DNA of 64,000 bases from an uncultured Pseudomonadales bacterium (GTDB lineage: Bacteria > Pseudomonadota > Gammaproteobacteria > Pseudomonadales > Azotimanducaceae), in the NCBI GenBank assembly GCA_938017975.1, contig CALIKQ010000014.1, forward strand, positions 26,954-90,953, given 5' to 3'. The notes under the pieces are model-generated. The model worked only from the letters and a program-made list of their open reading frames with translations, did no database searches and was not told the origin of the DNA. The number at the start of each line of letters is the position of its first letter. The stretch's first letter is position 1. Made by a program: the position numbers and the translations under genes. Shown here piece by piece: positions 9,201 to 19,259 of the stretch.

Positions 9201-9923
9201 ATGTGTCTTATTCTATTGGCCTATCAACCCAATGAACACCACCGTCTCATTGTTGCCGCCAACCGAGACGAATTCTACGCTCGGCCGTCAGCCTCAGCCG
9301 ATTTTTGGCAGGACGCACCCGGCGTTCTAGCAGGACGCGACCTTGAGGCGGGCGGGACTTGGCTTGGCGTCAATCGTGACGGCCGATTCGCAGCCGTCAC
9401 GAATTTCCGGAAGTCTGCGTCCGATCTTCAAAAAACGCGCAGTCGCGGCGAGTTAACTCAGGGATTTTTAACAAGCGCACTCTCTGCAACCGATTACTAC
9501 GCGACCATCAGCCCGCATCGAGACGAATACCGGGGCTTTAATTTACTGCTGATGGATGAAACTGGACTCTTCTACGCGAACAACACAACCAGCCATTTAA
9601 AAGCGCTCGATGCCGGCTGCTACGGCTTATCCAATCAACGTTTGGACTGCGACTGGCCAAAGGTTGCCGAAGGCCGAGAACGACTCAATGCGCTCACCGC
9701 AACTGCAACCATTGATTCAATCGCGCTGCTCGCACTGCTGAAAGACACAGGAGATGATCGACCTTTTTCAAACAGCTTCATTGCCTCAAAAGACTATGGC
9801 ACCTGCGTTTCGACCCTTGTCCAATTCGATCAAAGGGGAAGCATCAAATTTTTAGAGCAAGGGTTTAACGCTGGGGGACTTGACGGGCAGAGCGTCACTT
9901 TCTCTCTCGAAATCGAATCTTAA
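9201..9923 (+). CDS. NRDE family protein (TANGO2-like)
   Basis: The 240-residue product has the NRDE-family N-terminus: Met-Cys at positions 1-2, then AANRDEFYARP with the name-giving Asn-Arg-Asp-Glu, and AGGTWLGVNRDGRFAAVTNFR. The Cys at position 2 resembles the nucleophile of N-terminal-nucleophile hydrolases, which the fold recalls; this is inference. The family is widespread in bacteria and eukaryotes (TANGO2), and no reaction is firmly established for bacterial members. The start is the ATG just before that Cys. Its stop shares the four bases TTAA with the ptsP stop on the opposite strand, leaving no room for an intergenic terminator. Confidence 0.85.
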   Translation: MCLILLAYQPNEHHRLIVAANRDEFYARPSASADFWQDAPGVLAGRDLEAGGTWLGVNRDGRFAAVTNFRKSASDLQKTRSRGELTQGFLTSALSATDYYATISPHRDEYRGFNLLLMDETGLFYANNTTSHLKALDAGCYGLSNQRLDCDWPKVAEGRERLNALTATATIDSIALLALLKDTGDDRPFSNSFIASKDYGTCVSTLVQFDQRGSIKFLEQGFNAGGLDGQSVTFSLEIES

Positions 9924-12187
9924 GCGCGATTTCGAATTAATTGCTCAAGACCTGCCTGGGACAGGGTTTGATCAACCAACTTTTTAACTTCTTGGGCTGA
10001 CTCCAACTTCAAGGCCTGCTCCAAAACTTTTTTTGCGGCTTTCAAGCTAATGGTGGTAAGTACTTTCTTAACCACCAAAAGGTTAGGAGAATTCATTGAC
10101 AGAACCTGATACCCCATGGCCATCAGCAGAAGCGCTGCCCCTGGGTTACCCGCCATTTCTCCGCAAATCCCGGAGCCCTTACCAGCCAGCGTTGCCGCGG
10201 CTGCAACTTGATTCAAAGCCTTGAGGACAGACGGATGAAACTCCTGATAAAGGCTAGCAACCTGAGCGTTATTGCGGTCAACAGCAAGCATATACTGCAC
10301 TAAATCGTTACTTCCCACAGATAGAAAATCGACCCGTTTGAGTATTTCGTCAGCCTGAAAAACGGCGGCAGGAACTTCAATCATGACGCCAATATCAGGC
10401 CGCTTTACGTCGGCGCCTTCCTCACGTACTTCTTGAAAACACTGGTCAATGAGTTGCTTGGCCATGTCAATTTCGGTGACGCTGGACACCATCGGCAGCA
10501 TGATTCTTAGATAGCAATCAATCCCTTCGCTGGCCCGAATCATCGCCCTGATTTGTGCAATAAAAATTTCTGGATGATCTAAGGAAACCCGAATCCCCCG
10601 CCAACCTAAGAAGGGGTTCTCTTCCTGAATTGGAAAGTAAGGCAACGATTTATCGCCACCGATATCCAAGGTTCGCATCGTCACGGGCCTAGGCGCAAAG
10701 CCCTTCAAATGATCACGATAAATTTGGCGCTGGGATTCTTCTGTGGGAAAAGCTTCGTTCATCATGAAGTGAATTTCTGTGCGATAAAGACCTACCCCTT
10801 CAGCACCGCGATCGAGTGACCGCGCGACGTCGGAGAATAATCCAGTATTCACCCAAAGCCGGGTTCGATGCCCATCGGGGGTCACGCACCGACCTGGCGC
10901 CAATCGCTCAAGATCACGGTTGAGCGCCGCTTCCTCTTCTTTGCGCTTTTGGTATTGACGCCGCTGATTTGGGGTGGGCGAGGTCAAAATCACACCTTGA
11001 AAACCGTCAACGACGATTTCGCCACCGTCGATCAGAGGCATTGGCAGATCCTTGACCCCCATCACCGTCGGCACGCCCAGGGCCTCAGCCAAGATGGCCA
11101 GGTGAGAATTGACGGAGCCACTGCCTGAAACAAGACCTTTCAGCCGCTCCTTGGGAACCGATGCCAGATCAGATAGCGACAAATCATCGCCCACTAATAT
11201 ACTGTCCTTGGGAAAATGTAATCGGCGGCGATTGCGCTTTTCCAGATGGCTCAGCATGCGATTTCCGAGTTCTCGCAGGTCATTCGCTCGTTCGCGTAGA
11301 TAAGCATCTTCCATTAAATCGAAGCGCGCCAAGTGCTCATCGATGGTCTGCTTTAGCGCTCCTTGGGCCCATTGACCCTTCTTAATGCGCTGAACTACCT
11401 CCTTGGGGATCGCGCCTTCATCGAGCATCAGCAAATAAGCGTCAAAGAGCCCAAGCGTATCCTCCTGAAGTTCACCCGCCATCTTTTCTGCAATGACCTG
11501 AATCTCGGCCCGGGTCTCAGTAACGGCGACCGCAAACCGATCGACTTCCCTGGCCACGTTTCTTACTTTTCGAAAAGGGACCTGCGTTAAGTCCACCGAT
11601 GGATAAATAACGATCGCCACGCCAAGCGCGACCCCAGGTGCTCCTGGAGCACCTCGAAAGGTTCTCGAAACTTTACGTCGGGTGATCGACAATCGCCCGG
11701 TCACTTTTGCGTGCGCAATCAGACCCGCGAGTTGCGCCGAGAGCGTGACCAAAAAAGCTTCTTCACTTTCATCGAAACGGCGTTTGTTGCGTTGTTGCAC
11801 CACCAACACGCCTAAGGTTTGCCCCTGATGGATAATCGGAACCCCAAGAAACGCATTAAATTCGTCTTCACCAATTTCAGCGATGTATTGGTTTCGCGGA
11901 TGCTCTGTGACCACTTCTACGTTGAGCGGCTCTGCTCGCTCGGCAACATAACCGACGAGACCTTCTCCGGCGCCGAGACTGACTTTACCCACGACTGATT
12001 GGTTCAGGCCGCGGGTTGCCCTAAAGACGTATCGTCCTCGTTTCTCATCAAGTAGGTAAACACTACAAACCTCAGTGGCCATAATGGAACGAACGCGATC
12101 AACCGTTGTTTCCAGGGCGTGCTCTAAATCAGGAGCGGCGCTGACTTCCTGAACGACTCTGCGAAGCGCTTCAAGCACGGCTGACAT
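9920..12187 (-). CDS. ptsP: PtsP, phosphoenolpyruvate phosphotransferase of the nitrogen PTS (EI-Ntr)
   Basis: PtsP takes phosphate from PEP and passes it to NPr in the nitrogen-related phosphotransferase chain, a regulatory rather than sugar-transport system. The 755-residue protein has a GAF domain (about 1-165), an EI N-terminal domain, the swivelling phosphohistidine domain with the active His in SGSGSVNSHLAILA (about residue 345), and a C-terminal PEP-binding barrel with GSNDLVQYMLAVDRNN and GICGEMAGNP. The start is ATG 12187, giving the family N-terminus SAVLEALRRVVQEV and overlapping the rppH end by 17 bases; an upstream in-frame start would add 20 unrelated residues. The rppH-ptsP order is conserved in gammaproteobacteria. 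Confidence 0.95.
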   Translation of the reverse strand: MSAVLEALRRVVQEVSAAPDLEHALETTVDRVRSIMATEVCSVYLLDEKRGRYVFRATRGLNQSVVGKVSLGAGEGLVGYVAERAEPLNVEVVTEHPRNQYIAEIGEDEFNAFLGVPIIHQGQTLGVLVVQQRNKRRFDESEEAFLVTLSAQLAGLIAHAKVTGRLSITRRKVSRTFRGAPGAPGVALGVAIVIYPSVDLTQVPFRKVRNVAREVDRFAVAVTETRAEIQVIAEKMAGELQEDTLGLFDAYLLMLDEGAIPKEVVQRIKKGQWAQGALKQTIDEHLARFDLMEDAYLRERANDLRELGNRMLSHLEKRNRRRLHFPKDSILVGDDLSLSDLASVPKERLKGLVSGSGSVNSHLAILAEALGVPTVMGVKDLPMPLIDGGEIVVDGFQGVILTSPTPNQRRQYQKRKEEEAALNRDLERLAPGRCVTPDGHRTRLWVNTGLFSDVARSLDRGAEGVGLYRTEIHFMMNEAFPTEESQRQIYRDHLKGFAPRPVTMRTLDIGGDKSLPYFPIQEENPFLGWRGIRVSLDHPEIFIAQIRAMIRASEGIDCYLRIMLPMVSSVTEIDMAKQLIDQCFQEVREEGADVKRPDIGVMIEVPAAVFQADEILKRVDFLSVGSNDLVQYMLAVDRNNAQVASLYQEFHPSVLKALNQVAAAATLAGKGSGICGEMAGNPGAALLLMAMGYQVLSMNSPNLLVVKKVLTTISLKAAKKVLEQALKLESAQEVKKLVDQTLSQAGLEQLIRNRA

Positions 12188-12668
12188 GCTCCCGAATACA
12201 ATGCTTGAGATGCGGCGCCAGCTCTTTGAGGGCACGGCGGTAAGCATCCCTTTTTGGCGCCCAAACCTGCCCTACAGGATACCAGTAGGGCACCCACGCC
12301 CAATCATCAAACTCAGGTCGCCGATCTCGATCTAAAACAAATCGATGCTGATCATCGAGAATTTTAAGCAAACAGTATTTTTGCTTTTGACCGACAAAAG
12401 CAGATGTATTGTGCTTGAGCATGTGCCGAGGCAAGCGATACCGATACCAGCCTTTTGTCGTTGCAACCAGCTCTACCTCACTTTTGAGCAAACCGGTTTC
12501 TTCCTCAAGCTCCCTAAATAACGCAACCTCGAGAGATTCCCGAGGCTCGATGCCGCCCTGGGGAAATTGCCACCCAGCCTGTTGACGTCGTTTACCCCAA
12601 AAGACTTGGCCCTCACTGTTTGCAATAACAATGCAGACATTGGGCCGAAATCCATGTTCATCCATCAT
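12171..12668 (-). CDS. rppH: RNA pyrophosphohydrolase RppH
   Basis: RppH converts the 5' triphosphate of mRNAs to monophosphate, which starts 5'-end-dependent decay by RNase E. The complete Nudix box is visible, beginning GGIEPRESLEVALFRELEEE and ending TGL, at about residues 38-60. It is preceded by FRPNVCIVIAN and followed by the characteristic WYRYRLP and EFDDWAWVPYWYPVGQV blocks of the RppH subfamily. The 165-residue length fits. ptsP follows with a 17-base overlap, so the two are cotranscribed. A HAD phosphatase gene diverges from it, as in Pseudomonas. Confidence 0.95.
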   Translation of the reverse strand: MMDEHGFRPNVCIVIANSEGQVFWGKRRQQAGWQFPQGGIEPRESLEVALFRELEEETGLLKSEVELVATTKGWYRYRLPRHMLKHNTSAFVGQKQKYCLLKILDDQHRFVLDRDRRPEFDDWAWVPYWYPVGQVWAPKRDAYRRALKELAPHLKHCIREHVSRA

Positions 12669-12763
12669 ATTGATAGTGTCCCGTAACCCCTATCCGAGGT
12701 ACTCTAATCGAACTACCATTCAGATATATCATGGAAACCTCTTACAATCGACAGGAGTCGACG

Positions 12764-13417
12764 GTGCCACTCGCCATTTTTGATCTAGATGACACGCTGA
12801 TTGCTGGAGACAGTGACCACGCCTGGGGTCAGTTTTTGGTTTCCAAACATTTGGTTGATGAGGAAACTTTTAAGGCGCAAAACGATCGCTTTTTCCAGCA
12901 ATACCGGCAGGGCGTTTTAGACGTTGACGCCTATCTCGCCTTTTCTTGCGCCCCATTGGCGCAAATACAGCCAGAGACCCTGGTTCAACTACAAGACGAA
13001 TTCATGACCACCGTCATTGCGCCAATGATATTACCCCGCGCTCTCAATTGCATTGCCAAACACAGAGAACAAGGCGACTTTGTCATGATCATCACGGCAA
13101 CGCTCGATGCGATCACCCAACCCATTGCCCGCGCCCTCGGAGTGGAAACACTGCTTGCGCCCGTCGCGGAGGTGATCGAGGGCCGATACACCGGATCGAT
13201 TAAAGGCATTGCAACCCTCGGCCAAGGCAAGGTTGATCGTTTGCACCTTTGGCTCAAGGACGAACCTTATGATCTGACCGGAAGCACTTTTTACTCGGAC
13301 AGTCGGAATGATATTCCTTTGCTGAGTGTCGTTGACCACCCTATCTGCGTTGATCCGGATCCAGTGCTTCGTGCGCACGCGGCGACGAAAAACTGGCCGA
13401 TCATCAGTCTAAGATAG
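12764..13417 (+). CDS. HAD superfamily IB phosphatase
   Basis: The product has the HAD phosphatase catalytic motif DLDDTLIAGDSD at its N-terminus (nucleophile and acid-base aspartates), IITAT as motif II, and the C-terminal Asp pair in YSDSRNDIPLL. It belongs to the subclass IB group related to SerB, where members dephosphorylate small metabolites; the substrate cannot be read from sequence. I place the start at GTG 12764, six bases after AGGAG and giving MPLAIFDLDD, the usual family start. An ATG at 12731 would add 11 residues but has no ribosome site. It lies divergent to rppH-ptsP, a conserved position. Confidence 0.85.
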   Translation: MPLAIFDLDDTLIAGDSDHAWGQFLVSKHLVDEETFKAQNDRFFQQYRQGVLDVDAYLAFSCAPLAQIQPETLVQLQDEFMTTVIAPMILPRALNCIAKHREQGDFVMIITATLDAITQPIARALGVETLLAPVAEVIEGRYTGSIKGIATLGQGKVDRLHLWLKDEPYDLTGSTFYSDSRNDIPLLSVVDHPICVDPDPVLRAHAATKNWPIISLR

Positions 13418-13434
13418 CCAACGATCAATTCTGC

Positions 13435-14910
13435 TCATCCCTCAGCGATGCCTGAGAAAGCAAGATCCAAATCTCGCGCGGCCTTAACATCATCCAACCG
13501 AGAGATAGGCAATGTGTGCGGCGCGGATGTGACCTGCTCCGGCGCCACTCGAGCCTCCTCTAAAATCTCAGCCATCGCCGCTACGAACCCATCAATCTCT
13601 GCCTTTGACTCCGTTTCTGTCGGCTCAATCAGCAAACATTCGGGCACCAACAGCGGAAAATAAGTGGTCGGCGCATGAAAGCCGTAATCTAACAGCCGCT
13701 TCGCAAAATCCATCGCCGTAACCCCCTGGTTTTTTGCTTCTTTTGACAAGGTAACGATGAATTCGTGAGTGGCTCTCCGCATCGGATAGGCCAGCGTAAA
13801 CCCTGCTTTTTCGAGGGCCTTTGCCATGTAGTTGGCATTTAAGGTAGCGTACTCACCCACTCGATGCATACCTTCGCCGCCCAGTAATCGCGCGTAGGCA
13901 TAAGCGCGTAATAATATTCCAGCATTGCCCATAAAACAGGAAAGCCGCCCAATGCTATCGGGGCAGTCTTTCTTGTCCAGCCATCGATACGTTGGCGCTT
14001 CATCATCGCTCATGCCCACCATCGGCGTCGGCAAAAATGGCACAAGGCGAGGCCCCACGCCGACGGGTCCAGATCCTGGCCCTCCCCCGCCATGGGGCGT
14101 CGCGAAGGTCTTGTGAAGATTCATGTGCAGCACATCGAAACCCATATCTCCTGGGCGAACCTGTCCTAAAATCGCGTTTAAATTTGCGCCGTCGTAATAC
14201 AGTAGTCCTCCGGCATCGTGGACCGTTTCAGCAATCTCCCGAACTTGGCGCTCAAAGACACCACAGGTCGATGGATTGGTCATCATGAGGCCCGCTGTCG
14301 CAGGGCCAACCGCAGCCTTGAGCGCTTCTAGATCCACGTCACCATCTTGAGTTACTGGGATTTCTCGCACTGTAAACCCGCACATCACAGCGGTCGCAGG
14401 GTTTGTGCCATGGGCCGCTTCAGGCACTAAAATTTCGGTTCGCTGCAAATCACCCCGCTTAGCATGATAGGCGCGAATCATTGCGACACCGGCAAACTCG
14501 CCCTGTGCACCAGCCATTGGGGTCAATGACACCGCCTGCATGCCCGTGATCTCTTTCAAGTAATTTTGCAACTCATACAAACACGCCATGTAACCTTGGC
14601 TATTGGCGGTCGGCGCCAAGGGATGCCGATTTAAAAAACCAGGCAGGCTCGCGACTTGATGCGCACCCCGCGGGTTATATTTCATTGTGCATGAGCCGAG
14701 TGGATAAAACTGCCGATCGATCGCAAAATTCTTCGCAGACAGGTTTGTGTAATGGCGCACGGTTTCGAGTTCTGAAACTTCAGGCAAGCCCAATTCGCTT
14801 TGCCGCAGATGCGAACCCAGATCGTCAGCAAGGGTTTCATCAAGTCCTTTGGCATTGACAAACTGAGCTCTGGCCTGACGGCCAGCACGACTTCGCTCGT
14901 AAATTAGCAT
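13435..14910 (-). CDS. gcvPB: Glycine dehydrogenase (decarboxylating) subunit 2, GcvPB
   Basis: This is the pyridoxal-phosphate-binding half of the glycine cleavage P protein, which decarboxylates glycine and loads the aminomethyl group onto lipoyl-GcvH. The Schiff-base Lys is in [20 protein letters not shown] at about residue 269. The 491-residue length matches the C-terminal half of one-chain P proteins. It overlaps gcvPA by 7 bases and ends the operon gcvT-gcvH-gcvPA-gcvPB. The two-gene P protein is typical of Firmicutes, archaea and some Proteobacteria, whereas E. coli has a single gcvP. Confidence 0.95.
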   Translation of the reverse strand: MLIYERSRAGRQARAQFVNAKGLDETLADDLGSHLRQSELGLPEVSELETVRHYTNLSAKNFAIDRQFYPLGSCTMKYNPRGAHQVASLPGFLNRHPLAPTANSQGYMACLYELQNYLKEITGMQAVSLTPMAGAQGEFAGVAMIRAYHAKRGDLQRTEILVPEAAHGTNPATAVMCGFTVREIPVTQDGDVDLEALKAAVGPATAGLMMTNPSTCGVFERQVREIAETVHDAGGLLYYDGANLNAILGQVRPGDMGFDVLHMNLHKTFATPHGGGGPGSGPVGVGPRLVPFLPTPMVGMSDDEAPTYRWLDKKDCPDSIGRLSCFMGNAGILLRAYAYARLLGGEGMHRVGEYATLNANYMAKALEKAGFTLAYPMRRATHEFIVTLSKEAKNQGVTAMDFAKRLLDYGFHAPTTYFPLLVPECLLIEPTETESKAEIDGFVAAMAEILEEARVAPEQVTSAPHTLPISRLDDVKAARDLDLAFSGIAEG

Positions 14911-16271
14911 GGTATCCTCTCACTCTGGATTACAACTTCTAAGCATTCGATAAAAGTATCGATGTCCTCCCGGGTTTTTGTTTCCGTCACATTCACTAAA
15001 AGACAATGATCTAAACCGGCGTCCACAGTGCCAAGATCCAATCCCGGTAAAATTCCCCGCTGGGCCATTTTCCAAACCACCGCTTCGGCAGGAACCGGGA
15101 GCTCAAGCACCTGCTCGTGAAATACGGGACCTTCAAAGCGAGCCTGCACGCCATCGATGGCCGTCGCTTTGTGCACTAAGTCTTTGAGTCCCGCGTGCGA
15201 TTGCAGGGCTACTTGCCTCAGACCTTCATTACCCATCAAACTCAAGTAGAGTGTTGCAGCTGTCACCAGCAGGCCTTGGTTGGTACAGATATTCGAAGTC
15301 GCCTTGCCCCTCCGGATATGTTGCTCACGTGCTTGCAAGGTCAAGGTGTAACCCGGTCGATTATGCTGATCCACGGTTCGTCCGATGATGCGCCCAGGCA
15401 TTTGACGCACGATCTGTTTCTTGCAACACATAAGCCCTAAGTAAGGTCCGCCTGAGGCCATCGGAATTCCCAGCGGCTGACCCTCACCCACAACGATATC
15501 CGCACCGTTTTGACCCCAAAGACCTGGTGGTTTTAGCAACGCGAGCGCCGTTGGATTAATCACCCCAATCACCAAAGCACCCGCTGCCGAAGCAATATCA
15601 GTCAGTCGATCAACGGGATCGAGGCCGCCAAAAAAATTTGGGTAGCTGATCGCAAGTGCAGCGGCCTCTTCAACCCGATCATGATCAACATCAATGCTCC
15701 CAGTACGCGGATCATAATCCAAGACATCCAGCGTCAATCCTTGTGGTTTCACGATGGCACGACAGGTCTCTAAGTATTGGGGATTGATATTGCCCGCAAC
15801 CAGAATTCGCTTACTTCGATTACGTTTATTGGCGCGAACCGCCATCAGCATCGCTTCGGCCAAAGCAGTCGCACCGTCGTAGACCGAGGCATTAGCGACG
15901 TCCATTGCCGTAAGTCTGCTGATCATCGTCTGAAATTCGTAGATCAATTGAAGGGTGCCTTGGCTCGCCTCCGCTTGATAAGGGGTATAGGCAGTCATGA
16001 ACTCACCCCGAGCAACTAAATCCCAAATGGCAGCGGGAATATGATGGCTATATGCTCCGGCACCGAGAAAACAAAGGTCGACTTCATCCTCCCGGGCCCG
16101 CCGGTTCATCAACTGACTCAGCGCCATTTCGGAGATTCCGCTCGGCATCTCCTTGAGTTTTTTGGCTCTCAAACCCTCGGGGATTTCGTCGAACAGCGCC
16201 TCAATATCTGGTGCGCCAATCGTCTCTAGCATCTGCTGTTGGTCAAGCGGCGTGTGCGGAATAAATGGCAT
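14904..16271 (-). CDS. gcvPA: Glycine dehydrogenase (decarboxylating) subunit 1, GcvPA
   Basis: This is the N-terminal half of the split glycine decarboxylase; it pairs with GcvPB to form the active alpha2-beta2 enzyme. The family opening [19 protein letters not shown], the block [14 protein letters not shown] and the motif [14 protein letters not shown] are present. It has no PLP lysine, as expected for this subunit. Its 455-residue length is typical. It follows gcvH after about 100 bases that hold a small hairpin, and it overlaps gcvPB by 7 bases, which favours coupled, equimolar synthesis of the two subunits. Confidence 0.95.
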   Translation of the reverse strand: MPFIPHTPLDQQQMLETIGAPDIEALFDEIPEGLRAKKLKEMPSGISEMALSQLMNRRAREDEVDLCFLGAGAYSHHIPAAIWDLVARGEFMTAYTPYQAEASQGTLQLIYEFQTMISRLTAMDVANASVYDGATALAEAMLMAVRANKRNRSKRILVAGNINPQYLETCRAIVKPQGLTLDVLDYDPRTGSIDVDHDRVEEAAALAISYPNFFGGLDPVDRLTDIASAAGALVIGVINPTALALLKPPGLWGQNGADIVVGEGQPLGIPMASGGPYLGLMCCKKQIVRQMPGRIIGRTVDQHNRPGYTLTLQAREQHIRRGKATSNICTNQGLLVTAATLYLSLMGNEGLRQVALQSHAGLKDLVHKATAIDGVQARFEGPVFHEQVLELPVPAEAVVWKMAQRGILPGLDLGTVDAGLDHCLLVNVTETKTREDIDTFIECLEVVIQSERIPC

Positions 16272-16345
16272 GGTTGTCCCTTCTTTGGCTCAAATCGTCG
16301 TTTTAAATCGCAGAACCTGCCTTCAACAGCGAGACTCGGATGTTA

Positions 16346-16363
16346 CAAGGCGTCTGCGCCTTG
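16346..16363 (-). other. Perfect hairpin in the gcvH-gcvPA spacer
   Basis: A 7-bp perfect inverted repeat (CAAGGCG / CGCCTTG) with a 4-base loop lies 8 bases after the gcvH stop. No run of T follows on the transcribed strand, so it is more likely an RNA processing or stabilising stem than a full terminator. It could give more gcvT-gcvH than gcvPA-gcvPB message. Confidence 0.45.
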
Positions 16364-16371
16364 CGGGGTTT

Positions 16372-16770
16372 TCAATCTGCCGCTTCACTGGCACACAAAC
16401 TCGCGTAATCCTCCGCTGAGAGCAGCGCGTCGAGTCCGCTCGAATCCGCGATCTCCAGTTTAAAAAACCAGCCGTCATCAAAGGGTGATTCATTGACAGT
16501 TTCCGGCGTTGCTTCAAGCTGGTCGTTGTATGCAATGACTTTTCCTGCAAGCGGCGCATAGATATCAGAGGCGGCTTTGACCGACTCGACGACCGCAACG
16601 TCGTCTCCTGGGTTGACCGACTGACCCACCTCAGGCAGTTCAACAAAAACCACATCTCCGAGCGCATGCTGGGCATGGTCGCTGATTCCCACGGTCACGG
16701 TGCCATCATCCTCTAGCCGAACCCATTCGTGGGAACTCAGATATCGCAAACCTTCTCGTACTTCCGCCAC
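16372..16770 (-). CDS. gcvH: Glycine cleavage system H protein
   Basis: GcvH is the small lipoylated carrier that shuttles the aminomethyl group between the P, T and L proteins. The lipoyl Lys is in [17 protein letters not shown], about residue 65. The N-terminal block [31 protein letters not shown] is diagnostic in composition and placement. The 132-residue length is normal. It lies second in the operon, 51 bases after gcvT. The L protein (lipoamide dehydrogenase) and lipoylation genes are not in the window. Confidence 0.96.
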   Translation of the reverse strand: MAEVREGLRYLSSHEWVRLEDDGTVTVGISDHAQHALGDVVFVELPEVGQSVNPGDDVAVVESVKAASDIYAPLAGKVIAYNDQLEATPETVNESPFDDGWFFKLEIADSSGLDALLSAEDYASLCASEAAD

Positions 16771-16821
16771 TGTCTTTTCCTTTAACTAAGTGTTCTTTTA
16801 CAACTGAGTATTACTCTCAGA

Positions 16822-17913
16822 TCACCCTTCGGGGATCAATTTCTGATAGACAACTTGCCCTTTACGTACAAAGGGCAAAGACACCGGTTCTACGGCCTGC
16901 CGTTTACCGCGTATTTCAACAAACAGCGGACCTTGCCAAGCTCCTACGCGCGCGAAACCAATACCTGCCTGCAAAGTCGGTGAAAAGGCCCCACTGGTGA
17001 TCTCTCCCACCAATGTCTCTTGCGCATAAACCGGATACTGCGCGCGCAAGACGCCGCGATCGAGCATGACCAACCCGACGAGCGCAGTCGACCCTTTATC
17101 TGCTTTCATCTTTAAAAGCGCGGCCTCGCCAATAAAATTTCGGCCATTGTGCTTCACGGTCCACGCAAGGTTCGATGACAGCGGGGAATGGCCTTCATCC
17201 ATATCTTGTCCATAAAGGTTCATTCCCGCCTCAAGACGCAAGGTGTCTCTTGCTCCCAGACCAATCGGTCGTACGCCGGCTGCCAGGAGCGTTGTCCACA
17301 AACCCTCTGCCGCTGCATTCGGCAGCATTATTTCGACGCCGAGCTCACCCGTGTAACCGGTTCTGGCCAAAAACCAATCGCCCGCAGGCGCACCCTCAAA
17401 TGACGTTAAGCTTCCGAGCACTGACTGTTGCGCTGGCGCGAGGGTGGTTTCCAAGATGCTTAAGGCCTCTGGGCCTTGGACGGCAATCAATGCCAAATCA
17501 GGACGCTCTATGATCTCAACCTCAAATCCGTCACTACACGCAAGCATCCAGGCAAGGTCTTTGTCTCGGGTTCCGCAATTAACCACCAGGCGATATCCCA
17601 ACTCCAAGCGGTAGACGATTAAATCGTCTTTTACGCCCCCAGCTGGGTTCAGCATTGCTGAGTACAAAGCACGACCCGGCTGCTTCAGCCGAGCCACATC
17701 ATTGGCGAGCAATTTCTGAAGATAATCGGTCGCACTAGACCCCTTCACATCAACCACGCTCATATGGGAAACATCGAACATTCCCACTGATTGTCTCACT
17801 GCGTGGTGCTCATCGATCTGGGAGCCATAGTGCAAAGGCATTTGCCAACCACTGAAATCCACCATTTTCCCGCCGGCAGCGCGATGATGGGAAGCAAGAC
17901 TTGTCTCTTTCAT
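16822..17913 (-). CDS. gcvT: Aminomethyltransferase GcvT (T protein)
   Basis: GcvT releases ammonia from the aminomethyl-lipoyl group of GcvH and gives the methylene unit to tetrahydrofolate. Conserved blocks are GGKMVDFSGWQMPLHYGSQ, MFDVSHMSVVDVKG with the conserved catalytic Asp region, and GLGARDTLRLEAGMNLYGQD. The length of 363 residues is typical. I start at ATG 17913; a GTG directly before it would add one residue. It is the first gene of gcvT-gcvH-gcvPA-gcvPB. The 116 bases upstream carry no recognisable tandem glycine riboswitch. Confidence 0.95.
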   Translation of the reverse strand: MKETSLASHHRAAGGKMVDFSGWQMPLHYGSQIDEHHAVRQSVGMFDVSHMSVVDVKGSSATDYLQKLLANDVARLKQPGRALYSAMLNPAGGVKDDLIVYRLELGYRLVVNCGTRDKDLAWMLACSDGFEVEIIERPDLALIAVQGPEALSILETTLAPAQQSVLGSLTSFEGAPAGDWFLARTGYTGELGVEIMLPNAAAEGLWTTLLAAGVRPIGLGARDTLRLEAGMNLYGQDMDEGHSPLSSNLAWTVKHNGRNFIGEAALLKMKADKGSTALVGLVMLDRGVLRAQYPVYAQETLVGEITSGAFSPTLQAGIGFARVGAWQGPLFVEIRGKRQAVEPVSLPFVRKGQVVYQKLIPEG

Positions 17914-18032
17914 CACGACTGTCCTCTCTAACCCCGAACGTCTTTATTTTAACGAACTTTAAATCAGTGTGCCGCGCATTTGGATCAGCTTGATCATCAG
18001 TTTTGCTCATCATCAATGCGCCGCGGACACCT

Positions 18033-19229
18033 TTATAGCTGGCCCGAAGCGGCCAGCGTCAGTGCTTGCTTGAGCCGTGACTGCGAGTCAAGCCAACGTA
18101 GCCCAACGTTACGCGCCAGCCTGAGTGCCGGCGATGGTGGATCAAAAACACGCTTGAGCAATTCAGTCGTCGCCATCATTCGAAGATTGAGCGGCCTGCG
18201 TTCACGCTGGTAGCCTTCGAGCAAAGCCGTCAGGCTCCGATTTGACCCAAACCGGGTTTTCTGGAGCGCCGCCGCCAACGCTTTGACATCGGCAAAACCA
18301 AGATTGAGTCCTTGTCCAGCTAGCGGATGAATACTGTGCGCCGCGTCACCCACTAAAACAGAAGATTTGCCAACATAGCGGTGTGCCTGCTGTTGATGGA
18401 GCGGAAAATGCGCCAAGGGCCCTACCGCACGGACTCGGCCTAATGCTCGTTCGCCATACTTTTCGATTTCCGCGCACAGGGCTGCTGGGGGCAGGTCTAG
18501 GCGCTCCTCATTTTTGGTCGATGACCACACAATCACGTTTTGATCAGGCTCAGTCATCGGCAAAAATGCCAAGGGGCCATCGGGCGTAAAACATTGCCGA
18601 GCGATCTGGCCGTGGGGTCGTCCTGTGGCAATGACTGCGGCAATTGCGGTCTGATCGTATTGCCAAGCCAAGGTTTGGATCCCGAGTAAGTCTCGGGTTT
18701 TAGAATGCGCACCATCAGCAGCCACCAGCAGGCCAGCACTGACGGTTTCACCGGAGGTTAGGAGTACCGAAACGCCTTCTGCGACATCCTGGATATTTTG
18801 GATACCCGTCTGCCATCGACACACCAATCTCCCAGCTTGAATCAGCGCTTGAGCAGCTTGATAAAGCGCCCAACGCAGCCGGTCATTTTCAATGATCAAA
18901 CCCCGGGCAGCAAACCCAAGGTCACCACCCCCCTCTCCGTCCCAAACGCGCATTTCAGAGAATGGGCTGAGTCCTGCGCCGCTGTAATGCGCTTCCCATC
19001 CCAAGCGATCCAAAAATTCAATGCTCGCAGGATTGATCGCACTTACTCTGGATGATCCAACATCCAGCAGTTGATGGTCGTTGATAACAGCGCTACCGAT
19101 CGCCCTGGGAGCACTGGGCGCATCGCCCTGATCAAACAGCAAACCCCGCAACCCCAGTTGCGCGAGCTCAATGCCGCAAGCAAGCCCAACCAGGCCGCCG
19201 CCGGCAATGACATAATCAAAGCGATCCAT
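18033..19229 (-). CDS. UbiH/UbiF/UbiI-family FAD-dependent hydroxylase
   Basis: This is a flavin monooxygenase of the ubiquinone hydroxylase family, which adds ring hydroxyl groups during ubiquinone synthesis at the inner membrane. It has the N-terminal FAD-binding GxGxxG region (VIAGGGLVGLACGIELA), the middle DG motif (GLLVAADGAHSKTR) and the second FAD motif VGDAAHSIHPLAGQGLNLG, followed by YQRERRPLN. The 398-residue length fits. In most gammaproteobacteria ygfB, pepP, ubiH and visC/ubiI lie together; here only ygfB and one hydroxylase remain. It could therefore be UbiH, UbiI or a multi-site enzyme, and sequence alone does not settle the hydroxylated position. Confidence 0.85.
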   Translation of the reverse strand: MDRFDYVIAGGGLVGLACGIELAQLGLRGLLFDQGDAPSAPRAIGSAVINDHQLLDVGSSRVSAINPASIEFLDRLGWEAHYSGAGLSPFSEMRVWDGEGGGDLGFAARGLIIENDRLRWALYQAAQALIQAGRLVCRWQTGIQNIQDVAEGVSVLLTSGETVSAGLLVAADGAHSKTRDLLGIQTLAWQYDQTAIAAVIATGRPHGQIARQCFTPDGPLAFLPMTEPDQNVIVWSSTKNEERLDLPPAALCAEIEKYGERALGRVRAVGPLAHFPLHQQQAHRYVGKSSVLVGDAAHSIHPLAGQGLNLGFADVKALAAALQKTRFGSNRSLTALLEGYQRERRPLNLRMMATTELLKRVFDPPSPALRLARNVGLRWLDSQSRLKQALTLAASGQL

Positions 19230-19259
19230 GACGATCCTGCACGACGGTTATTGCGCTCC

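Noticed and set aside
17914..18032. Possible glycine riboswitch before gcvT
   Set aside because: The 119 bases upstream of gcvT are too short for a tandem glycine aptamer and do not show its conserved core sequence.
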